From NCBI RefSeq assembly GCF_001866135.1, contig NZ_MODW01000003.1, positions 124,001-188,000 on the forward strand: a DNA stretch of 64,000 nucleotides. Direction: 5' to 3'. Position numbers and translations under genes: made by a program. This DNA is from Microbacterium sp. LCT-H2 (GTDB lineage Bacteria > Actinomycetota > Actinomycetes > Actinomycetales > Microbacteriaceae). Under the pieces are notes generated by a model. The model was not told the origin of the DNA, did not search any database, and was given only the letters and a program-made list of their open reading frames with translations. This document shows, one piece after another, positions 19,444 to 28,580 of this stretch (within the stretch, counting starts at the first letter, position 1; every line of letters starts with the position of its first letter).

Positions 19444-20634
19444 ATGCGCCGACGTCGACTGCTCACGCCGCGCGGCACCGGTGCGTTCCTCGCCGCCCTC
19501 GCGTGCGTGATCGCAGCCAACGTCCTCGGCGCCCGGATCCTCCTGTACCTCGGGATCCTGCTGGGCGCTCTCACGCTGTTCGCCGCCCTCGCCGTGCGCC
19601 TCCCGCGGCGTTCCGGGACCGTCAGTCGGCAGATCTCGACCGACCTGCTCACGGTGTCCGAGACCTCGCGGGTCACGGTCCGCTTCACGTTGCGCGCCCT
19701 CCGGGTCCCGCACGGGCTGTGGCACGACATCCTTCCCCCCGCGGTCACCGGAGACTCGAGCGGCGAATACCCCGCGGACACACCCCAGCTCAGCTATCTC
19801 GTCACCGGCGTGCGCCGCGGCGTCTGGCCCCTCGGGCCCCTCGTGCTGCGGACGGTCGATCCGTTCGGTCTCGCCCAGCGCGAGCAGGCGTTCGGCGACA
19901 CGCGCACCGTCACCGTCGTCCCGGAGGTCTTCGCGCTCACCCCGCTCGCCGTGCGGATCGGCGCCGCGGGCGGGACGGCGCACACCTCGTCCACCCGTCT
20001 CGGCCAGGGCAGCGACAACCTCTCGCCCCGTGGCTACGCGCCCGGCGACTCGATGCGACGCATCCACTGGAGGGCCACGGCACACCGCGGCGAGCTCATG
20101 GTCCGGCAGGAGGAAGAGGAATCGAGCCCGGACGCGGTCGTCGTGCCCGACCGCGCTGCCGGTGGCTGGGCGCCGGGAACCGATGTCGTCGACCCGGCGT
20201 TCGAGGCCGCCGTCTCCCTGTGCGCATCCGCCGCCGTCCACCTCGCAGCGGAGGGGTACAGCGTCGATGTCCTGGACAGCGCCGGCACGCTCCTCGGCGC
20301 GCTCCGCGGACACGAGGACGACCGGGACGGACTCCTCGTCGCCCTGGCGATGGTGATGCCGCGCGGTGAGAGACGCGATCTCGTCGCCCTCCTGGGCGGG
20401 ACTCCCCCGGGACCGCTCGTCTACGTGACAGGACGGCTGGACGAGGAGGACGCCGCGCTGCTGCGCCCGGCCGGCGCTGCGGCGCCGCTGCTGTTCAGCA
20501 CGGATCCGCTTCCGGGAACGGAGGCCGCCGCCCGCCACCACGGCTGGACGGTGACGCGGCTCGGCGTCGACGTGGCGGACGCCTGGGACGACGCCCTGTC
20601 GGCACGGACGGGAGCCGCCGATGTTCCGCGCTGA
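19444..20634 (+). CDS. DUF58 domain-containing membrane protein
   Basis: A 396-residue protein. Two transmembrane helices fill about residues 12-52 (GAFLAALACVIAANVLG and ILLYLGILLGALTLFAALAV). The soluble part has the DUF58 signature LSPRGYAPGDSMRRIHWRAT at about 215, within a von Willebrand A-like fold. DUF58 proteins occur beside MoxR ATPases throughout bacteria; a role in cell-envelope complex assembly is proposed for the family, not shown here. It starts 10 bp after the MoxR stop and overlaps the next gene by 14 bp, so the three genes are one operon. Confidence 0.88.
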   Translation: MRRRRLLTPRGTGAFLAALACVIAANVLGARILLYLGILLGALTLFAALAVRLPRRSGTVSRQISTDLLTVSETSRVTVRFTLRALRVPHGLWHDILPPAVTGDSSGEYPADTPQLSYLVTGVRRGVWPLGPLVLRTVDPFGLAQREQAFGDTRTVTVVPEVFALTPLAVRIGAAGGTAHTSSTRLGQGSDNLSPRGYAPGDSMRRIHWRATAHRGELMVRQEEEESSPDAVVVPDRAAGGWAPGTDVVDPAFEAAVSLCASAAVHLAAEGYSVDVLDSAGTLLGALRGHEDDRDGLLVALAMVMPRGERRDLVALLGGTPPGPLVYVTGRLDEEDAALLRPAGAAAPLLFSTDPLPGTEAAARHHGWTVTRLGVDVADAWDDALSARTGAADVPR

Positions 20635-22888
20635 GCGCCCGCAGCCCGCTCCCGTCCCCGCCGACACGAGCGCACGTTGGCATCGCGACCGGGAGGAGCC
20701 GCCGCCCGGAGTGCTCGCGCCTGCGGCCCTCGCCGGGCTCGCCGCACTCACGGCGCTGTGGCCGTTCACCGCCGTCATCGCTCCGGGGACCTGGTCCTTC
20801 GTCGCGACCGTCGTCATCATCGCGGTCGTGGGGGTCGGCGCGCTCGTGCGTCACCTGCTGCGCGGGCGCTCGGAGGGCGTCGCCGGGCTGGCGGCCCTCC
20901 TGGCGCAGATCGTCGTGGCGGTCGGCGTGCTCACGCTGCTCCTCGCGGGGGACACCGCGGTCGCAGGGGTCGTGCCGACGTCCGCGACGCTGAGCCGGTT
21001 CCAGGTCATGGCTGCGGCGGCAGCGGAGGAGATCGTCTTCGGCTCCGCCCCGCTGGAGGCCTCTCCGGGACTCGCAGCGGCCCTCGGCGCGGGCTTCGCG
21101 GTCGTCGCGATCCTGCTCGATCTCCTCATCGCGAACCGATCCGCCGTGCTCACGACCGTGCTGATGGGCGTCACCGGCGCGGTGCCCATGATCATCACCC
21201 TGGGCGCCCCGAACCTGGGGTGGTTCGTCGTGGCCGCCGTCGTGGCCCTCCTCGTGTTCCACTTCACCGCCCGCCGCCATCCGGAGTCGCCACGCCGATC
21301 GTCGCCCGGGGTCGCGGTCGCCGTGGGCGCCGCCGCCCTCGCGACCACCTTCGTCGTGACGCCGCTGCTCCCGGTCGGCTCGACCATCACGGGCACCGGG
21401 GTCGGTGTGACCGTCGATGCCTCGCTGCGGCTGGGCGACGATCTGCGGCAGCCGAGCCCCGTCGAAGTGCTGACCGTGGCCGCGAAGGCGGACGCCGCCC
21501 CGTACCTCCGCCTCACGACGCTCTCCCGATTCGACGGCCGCGTGTGGCAGCCCGATCGTGGCGATCTGCAGTCTCAGGTCGACGGCTTCGGCGAACCGGA
21601 GTGGGGGGACGACATCACCACCGCCGAGCAGACGACCTCGATCCGAGTGCTGCGCATGTCGAGTTCCTGGCTGCCGCTGCCCTACCCCGCCACCGACGTG
21701 CAGGGACTCAGCGCTGCATGGCGCGTCTCGCCCGAGAACCGCACCCTGTTCTCCCGCCGCGCCGATGCGGTCGGCAACGACTACACCGTGACCTCGCTTC
21801 GGGTGACGCCGACGCTGGAGCAGATCCGCGCGACGGAGGCGGCCCCGCCCCGCGACGACGCGGAGGGCGAAGAGGTGGAGCTGCCCGGAATCATCTCGCA
21901 ACTGGCGACCGAGGTCACCGCGGACGAGGAGACCGACTACGACCGCCTCATCGCCCTGCAGGACTGGTTCCGGTCGGAGTTCGAGTACTCGCTGGAGACG
22001 CCCGTCGACGAGGGGTTCGACGGCACCGGCGCCGACGCGGTGGCCCGTTTCCTCGAAGAGCGGTCCGGGTACTGCGTGCACTTCGCGGGCTCCTTCGCTC
22101 TCATGGCCGAAAGCCTGGGAATGCAGGTGCGCATCGTGGTGGGGTACCTCCCGGGGGCTCCGACCGACGAGAAGCGCGGAGACGAGTCGATCTTCTCGGT
22201 GTCGAGCGACCAGCTGCATTCGTGGCCCGAGGTGCTGTTCCCCGGGATCGGCTGGGTGCCGTTCGAGCCGACCGCCTCGCTCGGCGTCCCCACGGCTTTC
22301 CGTGCGGGGATCACCGGAGGGGGGACCGACGGCAGCCCGACCACCCCGGCGCCGACGACGGCGCCTCAGACCGAGGAGACATCGGGCCCTGAGGTCGACC
22401 GGAGGGACGCCGATGCCGGCTCCTCGGACTCCGGGGAGCTGCGCCGGCTCGACCCGACGCCGGTCCTCCTCACGACACTCGGCGTGGTGATCGTGCTCCT
22501 CCTGCCCGCCGTCGTCCGGCTCCTCGAGCGGCGCCTCCGGATGCGTCGCGCCGCCCACGGAGACGCCGCCGCGGCGTGGGCGGAGCTGCGCGACACCCTG
22601 ATCGACCTCCGGATCCCCGTCTCGGACGCGGAGAGCCCGCGGTTGCGTGCCGCAGGGCTCGTCAGGGAGGCAGGTGCGGACGAGGCCGCGTTGGGCCGGT
22701 TGGTCAGGGCGGTGGAGCGCGCGAACTACGCACGATCGTCCGCCGCTGCCGACGACCTCGCCGTCCCCCTGCGGGCCGTGCTCGTCAGCCTCCGCGCGCA
22801 CGTCGCCGGAGGAACTCGGGCCGAGGCGCTGCTGTTGCCGCGGTCGCTCTATGCGCCGCGGGGTTCCGACTCCCGGCTCCTGGTCTGA
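20621..22888 (+). CDS. TgpA-like transglutaminase membrane protein
   Basis: A 755-residue protein. The first 200 residues hold about six transmembrane helices (DUF3488-type); an extracytoplasmic transglutaminase-like domain follows (about 420-560), with the catalytic Cys in RSGYCVHFAGSFALMAESLG, the His in HSWPEVLFPGIGWVPFEPT, and Asp within that stretch. A further membrane helix lies near 620-640 (VLLTTLGVVIVLLLPAVVRL), followed by a cytoplasmic tail (DUF4129-like). The architecture is that of TgpA. It may crosslink or cleave envelope proteins. It overlaps the DUF58 gene by 14 bp. The stop is 20 bp from the convergent trhO gene. Confidence 0.88.
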   Translation: MFRAERPQPAPVPADTSARWHRDREEPPPGVLAPAALAGLAALTALWPFTAVIAPGTWSFVATVVIIAVVGVGALVRHLLRGRSEGVAGLAALLAQIVVAVGVLTLLLAGDTAVAGVVPTSATLSRFQVMAAAAAEEIVFGSAPLEASPGLAAALGAGFAVVAILLDLLIANRSAVLTTVLMGVTGAVPMIITLGAPNLGWFVVAAVVALLVFHFTARRHPESPRRSSPGVAVAVGAAALATTFVVTPLLPVGSTITGTGVGVTVDASLRLGDDLRQPSPVEVLTVAAKADAAPYLRLTTLSRFDGRVWQPDRGDLQSQVDGFGEPEWGDDITTAEQTTSIRVLRMSSSWLPLPYPATDVQGLSAAWRVSPENRTLFSRRADAVGNDYTVTSLRVTPTLEQIRATEAAPPRDDAEGEEVELPGIISQLATEVTADEETDYDRLIALQDWFRSEFEYSLETPVDEGFDGTGADAVARFLEERSGYCVHFAGSFALMAESLGMQVRIVVGYLPGAPTDEKRGDESIFSVSSDQLHSWPEVLFPGIGWVPFEPTASLGVPTAFRAGITGGGTDGSPTTPAPTTAPQTEETSGPEVDRRDADAGSSDSGELRRLDPTPVLLTTLGVVIVLLLPAVVRLLERRLRMRRAAHGDAAAAWAELRDTLIDLRIPVSDAESPRLRAAGLVREAGADEAALGRLVRAVERANYARSSAAADDLAVPLRAVLVSLRAHVAGGTRAEALLLPRSLYAPRGSDSRLLV

Positions 22889-22907
22889 CGGCCGGCAGGC
22901 GCCGCGG

Positions 22908-23816
22908 TCAGAGGTGCGCGGCGGACGGCTCCGCGTGCGTCGGGCAGGCGACCGCGTCGCAGTCCGCGCAGACCACGAACTGCATCCGGCATGAGAGGTC
23001 GGGGCAGTTCGCGGTGCGTTTGGTCGCCGCACCGCACCCTGCGCACACGCCGATGACGCGCGCGTGATCGGAGAAGTCGACGGACCCTCGCCCATCGAAG
23101 ACGTAGAGCGATCCGTCCCAGAGACCGTCGTCTCCATAGGTCTCGCCGTAGCGGACGATGCCGCCCTCGAGTTGATAGACCTCGCCGAATCCGCGGGAGA
23201 CCATGAGGCTCGAGAGCACCTCGCAGCGAATGCCCCCGGTGCAGTACGTGACGACGGGCTTGCCCTTCAGATCGTCGTAGGCGCCGGAGTCGAGCAGACG
23301 CACGAAGTCCCTGGTAGTCTCGGTGTCCGGCACGACGGCGCCGCGGAAGCGTCCGATCTCGGCCTCCAGCGCGTTCCGGCCGTCGAAGAAGACGACCTCG
23401 TCCCCCCGTTCGGCGACCAGGGCGTGCAGCTGGTCGGGGGTGAGCCGCGCGCCTCCGCCGACGACGCCGTCCGCGTCGACACGGAGCTCGTCCGAGGCAC
23501 CGAAAGACACGATCTCGTCGCGCACCTTCACGCTCAGCTTCGGGAAGTCGAGGCTGCGGCCCGCCGCGTCGAGTCCGGTGCCCTCGCTCCACTTGATGTC
23601 AGCGTCGCGGAAGGGCGCATAGGAGCGGAACGAGCGTGCCCACTTCTTCAGCGCCGGGAGGTCGCCGCCCAGGGTTCCGTTGATGCCGTGTGCCGAGATC
23701 AGCAGCCGTCCGCGCAGCCCCAGCGCCTCGCCGAGGTCACGCTGCCAGACGCGGATGGCCTCCGGGTCGGCGAGCGGCGTGAACGCGTAGAAGAGGACGA
23801 TCTTGGGGGTGGCCAC
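22908..23816 (-). CDS. trhO: tRNA uridine(34) hydroxylase TrhO (rhodanese-related)
   Basis: Hydroxylates U34 of certain tRNAs using oxygen, the first step to 5-methoxy/oxyacetyl uridine. The 302-residue protein has an N-terminal acylphosphatase-like part (1-95), a rhodanese domain with the active cysteine in [18 protein letters not shown] (about 185-200), and [12 protein letters not shown]. The tail contains two cysteine clusters ([23 protein letters not shown]) likely to bind zinc. This is the YceA/TrhO family arrangement. The start is a GTG at 23816. It lies just beyond the end of the RiPP cluster (30 bp from the last permease) and is not expected to take part in it. Confidence 0.92.
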   Translation of the reverse strand: MATPKIVLFYAFTPLADPEAIRVWQRDLGEALGLRGRLLISAHGINGTLGGDLPALKKWARSFRSYAPFRDADIKWSEGTGLDAAGRSLDFPKLSVKVRDEIVSFGASDELRVDADGVVGGGARLTPDQLHALVAERGDEVVFFDGRNALEAEIGRFRGAVVPDTETTRDFVRLLDSGAYDDLKGKPVVTYCTGGIRCEVLSSLMVSRGFGEVYQLEGGIVRYGETYGDDGLWDGSLYVFDGRGSVDFSDHARVIGVCAGCGAATKRTANCPDLSCRMQFVVCADCDAVACPTHAEPSAAHL

Positions 23817-23845
23817 CCAGGAATCCTACGTCGCCGCCGGGAACC

Positions 23846-24577
23846 CTACGACACGTCCCGCCGCAGGAACACGGCCGCCCCCGCGCCCACCGCGAGCAGG
23901 ACCCAGCCTGCCGCGATCGGCACCGCCGCGGGTCCGAGGCCTCGATCCGCCGGAATGCCGATGACGGACACGTCGAACCGGAAGGCGTCGAGCAGGGCCG
24001 GGAGAGGCAGGTACGCGGCGCCCGCGCTCCAGAACAGCGCGACGAGCATCCCGAACCCCATCGTGAGCGCGGCGACGAACAGCGCCGCGAGATGCGCCTG
24101 CACGACGATGCCGACGCCCAGACCCCATAGAGCCGCGGACGCACCGAGGGCGACAGCCGACGCGACGGCGGACCCGTGCACGGGCACGCCGCCCATGGTG
24201 ACGAGCAGCGCCGTGCGACCGCCGACCACCGCGGCGCCCGCGACGACCGCGCCGCCGAGCGCCGCGGCGGGCACCCGCGCGACGAGCATCACCCGTCGGG
24301 ACTCCAGCATCAGCCGCTGCGCGACGACGCCGTCCCGTCGGTCGATCGTGTAGCGGAAGGAGCCGTAGACGGCCGCGAGGATGCCGGCGTAGGTCGCGAG
24401 CACCGCGTCGAAGGGGGCGACGAGCTCTTCCCGGGCTGCCGGCGGAGCGTCGGCGAGATCCGCCGGGATGCCGGCGGCGAGGGAGAGGGACAGCACGAGC
24501 GCCGCCAGCGCCATGCCGAGGAGGACGACGTCCCCGACGGCCCCGCGCGCCTGCGCGCGCAGCGCCCGACCGATCAT
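23846..24577 (-). CDS. ABC transporter permease 2 of the daptide cluster
   Basis: A 243-residue protein with about six transmembrane helices (for example VVLLGMALAALVLSLSLAAG and a C-terminal AAGWVLLAVGAGAAVFLRRD). It has no strong sequence signature beyond ABC-2-like membrane topology. It starts at the ATG at 24577, which overlaps the previous permease stop (ATGA). Position at the end of the operon, after an ABC ATPase and another permease, makes it half of an exporter. The likely cargo is the mature cationic peptide, giving export and perhaps self-protection; this is inferred from context. Confidence 0.78.
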   Translation of the reverse strand: MIGRALRAQARGAVGDVVLLGMALAALVLSLSLAAGIPADLADAPPAAREELVAPFDAVLATYAGILAAVYGSFRYTIDRRDGVVAQRLMLESRRVMLVARVPAAALGGAVVAGAAVVGGRTALLVTMGGVPVHGSAVASAVALGASAALWGLGVGIVVQAHLAALFVAALTMGFGMLVALFWSAGAAYLPLPALLDAFRFDVSVIGIPADRGLGPAAVPIAAGWVLLAVGAGAAVFLRRDVS

Positions 24578-25302
24578 GCGAGGCTCCGGCGTCCCCGGAC
24601 GGCCGCGAGCACGACGAGGCCGACCGCCCACGTGATCCCGATGGCGAGGGCGGGCGCGAAGGCGAGCAGTCGGCCCTGGTACTCCGGCACGCTCAACGCC
24701 GCGATGGCCATTCCCGGCGAGAACCGCGCGACCTCGGGCGCCGTCCGCAGCATCGCGAACTCCAGTGCCATCGGGAAGACGAGGACGATGATCGCCGTCG
24801 CGTAGTAGTTCCGGGTGATCCAGCCGATCGCGCCGCCGATGAGGGCACCGAGGACCGCGCCGAGCAGGGCCCCGGCGACGATGCGCCCCGCGTCCGCGGT
24901 GAGCACGAGAGCGAGCCCGTGCCGAGCCAGGAAGAACGAGATGCCGAGCATCCACAGCAGGACGACGACCATCGCGAGCGCGAGGGCGACGAGGACGCCG
25001 GCGACCAGCTTCCCGGGGAAGGCGCGGCGGAACCCGACCGTCGTGAGCGTCCGGTCCATGGAGCCGTAGTAGTACTCCCGCGTCACCGGGTACGCGCCGA
25101 CGAACGCCGCGGAGATGACCGACCACGCGAGCGGCTCCAGCAGCCGGGCCGTCGCCGTGCCCGCGTCAAGTCCGTCCACCGCGAGACGGGAGCCGTCGGA
25201 GAAGAGCACGAAGGCCGGCATGAGGACCGCGACGAGGTACACGGCCAGGATCGACAGCCCGCTCACCGCGCGCAGCAGCTCGCCACGGATCACGCCGCTC
25301 AC
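24574..25302 (-). CDS. ABC transporter permease 1 of the daptide cluster
   Basis: A 242-residue membrane protein with about six helices. The loop VTREYYYGSMDRTLTTVGFR after helix 2 is typical of ABC-2-type permeases that pair with bacteriocin or lantibiotic immunity ATPases. The GTG start at 25302 overlaps the ATPase gene stop (GTGA), with GGAG about 7 bp ahead. The second permease begins inside its stop codon. Together with that protein and the ATPase it would form a heterodimeric exporter, most likely for the daptide products. Substrate is inferred. Confidence 0.82.
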   Translation of the reverse strand: MSGVIRGELLRAVSGLSILAVYLVAVLMPAFVLFSDGSRLAVDGLDAGTATARLLEPLAWSVISAAFVGAYPVTREYYYGSMDRTLTTVGFRRAFPGKLVAGVLVALALAMVVVLLWMLGISFFLARHGLALVLTADAGRIVAGALLGAVLGALIGGAIGWITRNYYATAIIVLVFPMALEFAMLRTAPEVARFSPGMAIAALSVPEYQGRLLAFAPALAIGITWAVGLVVLAAVRGRRSLA

Positions 25303-26021
25303 GCGGGCGCTCCTTCGACGAGATCGAAGTACCGGCTCTCGAGCGAGTCGACCCCACCCGTGACGAGGTCGTCCAGCCTCCCGGCGAAGAGCGCGCGGCG
25401 TTTGATGACGACCACCTCGTCGACGACCTGCTCGAGCTCCGGGAGCTGATGGCTGGAGACGAGCACCGTGCCGCCGCGTTCGGCGAAGCCGCGGAGGAAC
25501 CGGCGCAGCCACCGGATGCCGTCGGGATCCAGACCGTTCGCCGGCTCGTCGAGGATGAGCGTCCGCGGCGCACCGATCAGCGCCGCGGCCAGGCCCAGTC
25601 GCTGCGCCATCCCCGTCGAGTAGGTCTTCACGCGGCGGCGCGCATCGGCGGCGAGGCCCACCTCGTCCAGCACCTCGTCGACGCGGTCGCGGGGCATCCC
25701 GGCGGCGAGCCGGCAGATCTCCAGGTGCCGTCGCCCCGAGATGCCGGGCTCGAAGCCGAACCCGTCCATGTGGACGCCGACGTGCGCCGCCGGGTTGTCC
25801 AGTGCCCCGAACGGCACCCCGTCGACGATGGCCTCGCCGCCGGTCGGCCGCACGAGTCCGACGATCGCACGCAGCGTCGTCGACTTCCCCGCGCCGTTCG
25901 GGCCGAGAAGCCCGACGATCGCGCCGCGGGGCACCGCGAACGACAGGTCTTCGACGGCGGTGCGGCGCCCGTACCTCTTCGTGAGACCGTGCACCTCGAT
26001 GGCGTGCTGCTTCATGGTCAT
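25299..26021 (-). CDS. ABC transporter ATP-binding protein of the daptide cluster
   Basis: A 240-residue ATPase. Walker A is GLLGPNGAGKSTTLRAIVGL, the Q-loop region follows, the signature is a variant, YSTGMAQRLGLAAAL, and Walker B is [19 protein letters not shown]; the H-loop is VLVSSHQLPE. This is the subfamily found in peptide-antibiotic export/immunity and ABC-2 systems. It is coupled at both ends: its ATG (26021) overlaps the metalloprotease stop and its stop overlaps the first permease. AAGGAGAGAGG precedes the start. Confidence 0.92.
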   Translation of the reverse strand: MTMKQHAIEVHGLTKRYGRRTAVEDLSFAVPRGAIVGLLGPNGAGKSTTLRAIVGLVRPTGGEAIVDGVPFGALDNPAAHVGVHMDGFGFEPGISGRRHLEICRLAAGMPRDRVDEVLDEVGLAADARRRVKTYSTGMAQRLGLAAALIGAPRTLILDEPANGLDPDGIRWLRRFLRGFAERGGTVLVSSHQLPELEQVVDEVVVIKRRALFAGRLDDLVTGGVDSLESRYFDLVEGAPA

Positions 26022-27703
26022 CCTCTCTCCTTCTCGCTCGTGAGAGCTGCCAGCGGCGACGCGACCGTCGCCCAGATCGCCTGCCAGAGCGGGGTCGTGC
26101 CGAGGTCGACGCGCGCCTGTCCGGCTGCGGGCAGGGCACTCCGCTCCCCCGTCATCTCCGCCTCCGCCACCACCGTCACCGCGACCGAGGCCCCGGGCAT
26201 CCTGACCGGGAAGAGCGCCTCGATCGGCACCTCGGTCTTCGTCGCCGGGCGGGTCCGCATCGTCCCCACGCCGCGGTACTCATTCGCGAGGATGCCCCGC
26301 GTCGACAGGACCACCGGTGCACCGTCCGGGAGGTCGATGCCGGTGTCCCGGCCGCCGTGCACCAGGACCACGCGGCCGTCATCCACGGAGAACCCCAGCG
26401 TCGCGGCCGTCGGGACCGGGATGAGGAGGCCGGCGGCCCCGATCCCGAGCGCGAGCGCGGCGGTCACCCCGGCAAGGCGGGACCGCGAGACACCGGATCG
26501 CCGCACCCGGAGCAGAGCGCGCGCCAGGAGGGCGACACCCACCGCGACCACGACGACCTCGAGGGCGAGCACGAGGAGGCTCGCCGCCGGACCGCCCCCG
26601 GCGAGCAGCTGGGCAGCCCGGACGACCGCGAACAGCACCAGGACGACCGGAGCCCCCAGGCAGCAGAGGCCGAAGGGCACGCTCCACCACCGCTCCAGCG
26701 CCCGAGGCTGCCGCGGCGCCCCGAACAGGAGGCGGGCGAGGAAGGCCGCACCGTCGCGTACCGTCCTCCCCCGCAGATTCGGCTCGTCGAGGGCGCTCAT
26801 CAGGGCGAGGTACCCGTCGAAGCGCACGAAGGGGATCAGGTTCACGAGCACCACGACCGTACAGGAGATCGCGAGGAGCAGCAGCGTCTCCCTGGCCACC
26901 GACGACGGCAGGGCGAGAGCGACCACCATCGCCACCGCCGCCACAGTGGCGTGGACGGCCGGACCGGCGAGCGCGATCGCCACCCGGTGCCGGCGGTCGG
27001 GGAGCCGCCAGCCGTCCGTGACGTCGACGAAGAAGGCGGGTGTCAGGTACAGCAGCATGAACCCGGCGCGTCGCGGTCGGCCGCCCAGCCGGGTGAGGGT
27101 GAGACCGTGCGCGGCCTCGTGCAGCAGCGTCGCGAGGCCGAGCGCCACGACGGCGAGCGTGAAGCCGGCGAGGGGGACAGGACGGGCGAGCACGGCCCCC
27201 AGCTCGCCGGCGAGCAGGACTGCGGCGATGAACCCGGCAGCGAGCACCGCGACGACGGCCACGAGGACCCCGCGACCCGGGACGGGGACGACCAGACGGT
27301 CGAGACGGGCGAAGAGCGCGGGAGCGCGGAGGGTCGCGAACTGCACGGTGAACGGCGGCCGATAGGCGACACGACCGGGCGGCCGAGATGCGCCCCCGTC
27401 CAGGAGTCCGTTGTCACGGAAGCGCGCCACCAGTCGCAGCACCTCCTCGTCTGTCTCCCCCGGGGCGAAGCGCGTCTGCAACGCCGAGACGGGGGTGCGG
27501 CCGTCCATCGCCGTCAAGAGGTCGACCACCGCTCGGGACAGCCGGGCGGTCGGCACGCCCTGGACGGTGGCGAGCCACCCGGATCCCTCCGCCGTCGGCT
27601 CGAACGCGACGCCGGCGGCGAGAGACGGGCACGAGTGCGCCGTGAGGGACGCGCGACCGTCCCCGCGGCGACGCCGTCCGGGTCGAGGTCCTGCCGTCGT
27701 CAT
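26018..27703 (-). CDS. mpaP: Daptide biosynthesis M50-type intramembrane metalloprotease with N-terminal PqqD-like domain
   Basis: A 561-residue protein from the ATG at 27703. Residues about 25-103 look like a PqqD-type winged helix (SGWLATVQGVPTARLSRAVV, LTAMDGRTPVSALQTRF, RFRDNGLLDG), the fold many RiPP proteins use to bind leader peptides. The membrane part has about ten helices; ATLLHEAAHGLTLTRLGG carries the HExxH zinc motif (195-199) and VNLIPFVRFDGYLAL the third-ligand Asp of M50 proteases. A C-terminal non-membrane region follows (about 435-555). Daptide clusters encode such a protease, thought to remove the leader. It overlaps the methyltransferase and ATPase genes by four bases each. 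Leader cleavage is inferred from family and context. Confidence 0.87.
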   Translation of the reverse strand: MTTAGPRPGRRRRGDGRASLTAHSCPSLAAGVAFEPTAEGSGWLATVQGVPTARLSRAVVDLLTAMDGRTPVSALQTRFAPGETDEEVLRLVARFRDNGLLDGGASRPPGRVAYRPPFTVQFATLRAPALFARLDRLVVPVPGRGVLVAVVAVLAAGFIAAVLLAGELGAVLARPVPLAGFTLAVVALGLATLLHEAAHGLTLTRLGGRPRRAGFMLLYLTPAFFVDVTDGWRLPDRRHRVAIALAGPAVHATVAAVAMVVALALPSSVARETLLLLAISCTVVVLVNLIPFVRFDGYLALMSALDEPNLRGRTVRDGAAFLARLLFGAPRQPRALERWWSVPFGLCCLGAPVVLVLFAVVRAAQLLAGGGPAASLLVLALEVVVVAVGVALLARALLRVRRSGVSRSRLAGVTAALALGIGAAGLLIPVPTAATLGFSVDDGRVVLVHGGRDTGIDLPDGAPVVLSTRGILANEYRGVGTMRTRPATKTEVPIEALFPVRMPGASVAVTVVAEAEMTGERSALPAAGQARVDLGTTPLWQAIWATVASPLAALTSEKERG

Positions 27704-28512
27704 CGCCCGCCCCTTCCATCCCCGGCGAGGGAGGTCGTGAGGAGCAGGATCTCCACGCCCGCCGGCGTCCGCACGGCAGACCTCTCCGGCGCCGTGAACC
27801 CCGCGGCCACGAGCTCGCCCGCGAGGACCTCGGGGCACAGCACGTGCAGGCGGCTGGTGAGGACGGGCACCTCCGCGCGCGGGGCGATGTCCGCGAGGCG
27901 GACCCAGTTGACCACCCGCACGGCACCGTCGTTCTCGATCTGCTGCGCGAAGAGGTAGGGCTCCTCCCCTGCGCCGCCCGGGACGGTGATCTCGCGATCG
28001 GTCGCCAGGCCGAGACTGACCGCCGAGGCGCCGTCCGCGACGGTGAGGGCGAAGACACCGGTCGCGGTGAGATGACGCCGGACGCCCGCGTAGAGCCGCG
28101 AACGGCCCTCGCGGTCGAGCAGCGTGATCGAGGTCGCCCCGAGGACGACGAGACCGAAGTGCCCGGCGAGTGCGAGGTCGCGGATGTCCGCCATGATGCA
28201 CTCGACCGTCGCCTTGGGCGGAACGGCGCCGCGGAGGCGCGCGAGCATGTCCGCGGAGAGATCGACCGCCGTGACGCGATGCCCGGAGCGAGCGAGCGGG
28301 ATCGTCAGGCGGCCGCTTCCTGCGGCGAGGTCGAGGACGGGACCGGGGACCGCGCGCGCGAGTGCCAGGACTTCGCGGATCTCCGCCCGGTCCGGGCCGA
28401 CGAGCCGGTCGTAGAAGTCGGTACCGGCCCCGGCATACAGGTCCTGTTCAATGGCGGTCGCGCCGACGAGGTCGAGCCGTGCCGCCACGGTCTCGGTGAT
28501 CAGGGACGTCAT
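27700..28512 (-). CDS. mpaM: Daptide-type SAM-dependent methyltransferase
   Basis: A 270-residue class I methyltransferase. Motif I is PVLDLAAGSGRLTIPLA (58-74) with the acidic VTAVDLSADMLARL after it; CIMADIRDL and LVVLGATSITLLDREGR fill the later motifs. In daptides the homologous enzyme dimethylates the new C-terminal amine to give N2,N2-dimethyl-1,2-propanediamine. It is the first gene after the precursors, separated from them by a perfect hairpin (28549-28574). The ATG at 28512 has AGAGGCG upstream. It is coupled to the protease gene downstream. Family is certain from sequence; the peptide substrate is inferred from the cluster. Confidence 0.88.
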   Translation of the reverse strand: MTSLITETVAARLDLVGATAIEQDLYAGAGTDFYDRLVGPDRAEIREVLALARAVPGPVLDLAAGSGRLTIPLARSGHRVTAVDLSADMLARLRGAVPPKATVECIMADIRDLALAGHFGLVVLGATSITLLDREGRSRLYAGVRRHLTATGVFALTVADGASAVSLGLATDREITVPGGAGEEPYLFAQQIENDGAVRVVNWVRLADIAPRAEVPVLTSRLHVLCPEVLAGELVAAGFTAPERSAVRTPAGVEILLLTTSLAGDGRGGR

Positions 28513-28548
28513 CCGTGCATCGCCTCTCCTCGGATGGATGGTCGGGGA

Positions 28549-28574
28549 GTGCGGGCGGGTGGTCCCGCCCGCAC
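28549..28574 (-). terminator. Intercistronic hairpin behind the daptide precursor genes
   Basis: GTGCGGGCGGG (28549-28559) and CCCGCCCGCAC (28564-28574) form a perfect 11-bp stem with a 4-base loop, 6 bp past the stop of the last precursor gene. There is no T-run on the minus strand, so it probably attenuates or protects the upstream mRNA 3' end rather than stopping all transcription. That would make precursor transcripts more abundant than those of the downstream genes. Confidence 0.7.
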
Positions 28575-28580
28575 CCTCGG

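Noticed and set aside
20621..22888. The transglutaminase-like protein as part of the RiPP cluster
   Set aside because: It is on the opposite strand in a MoxR-DUF58 operon that is common throughout actinobacteria, and trhO separates it from the cluster.
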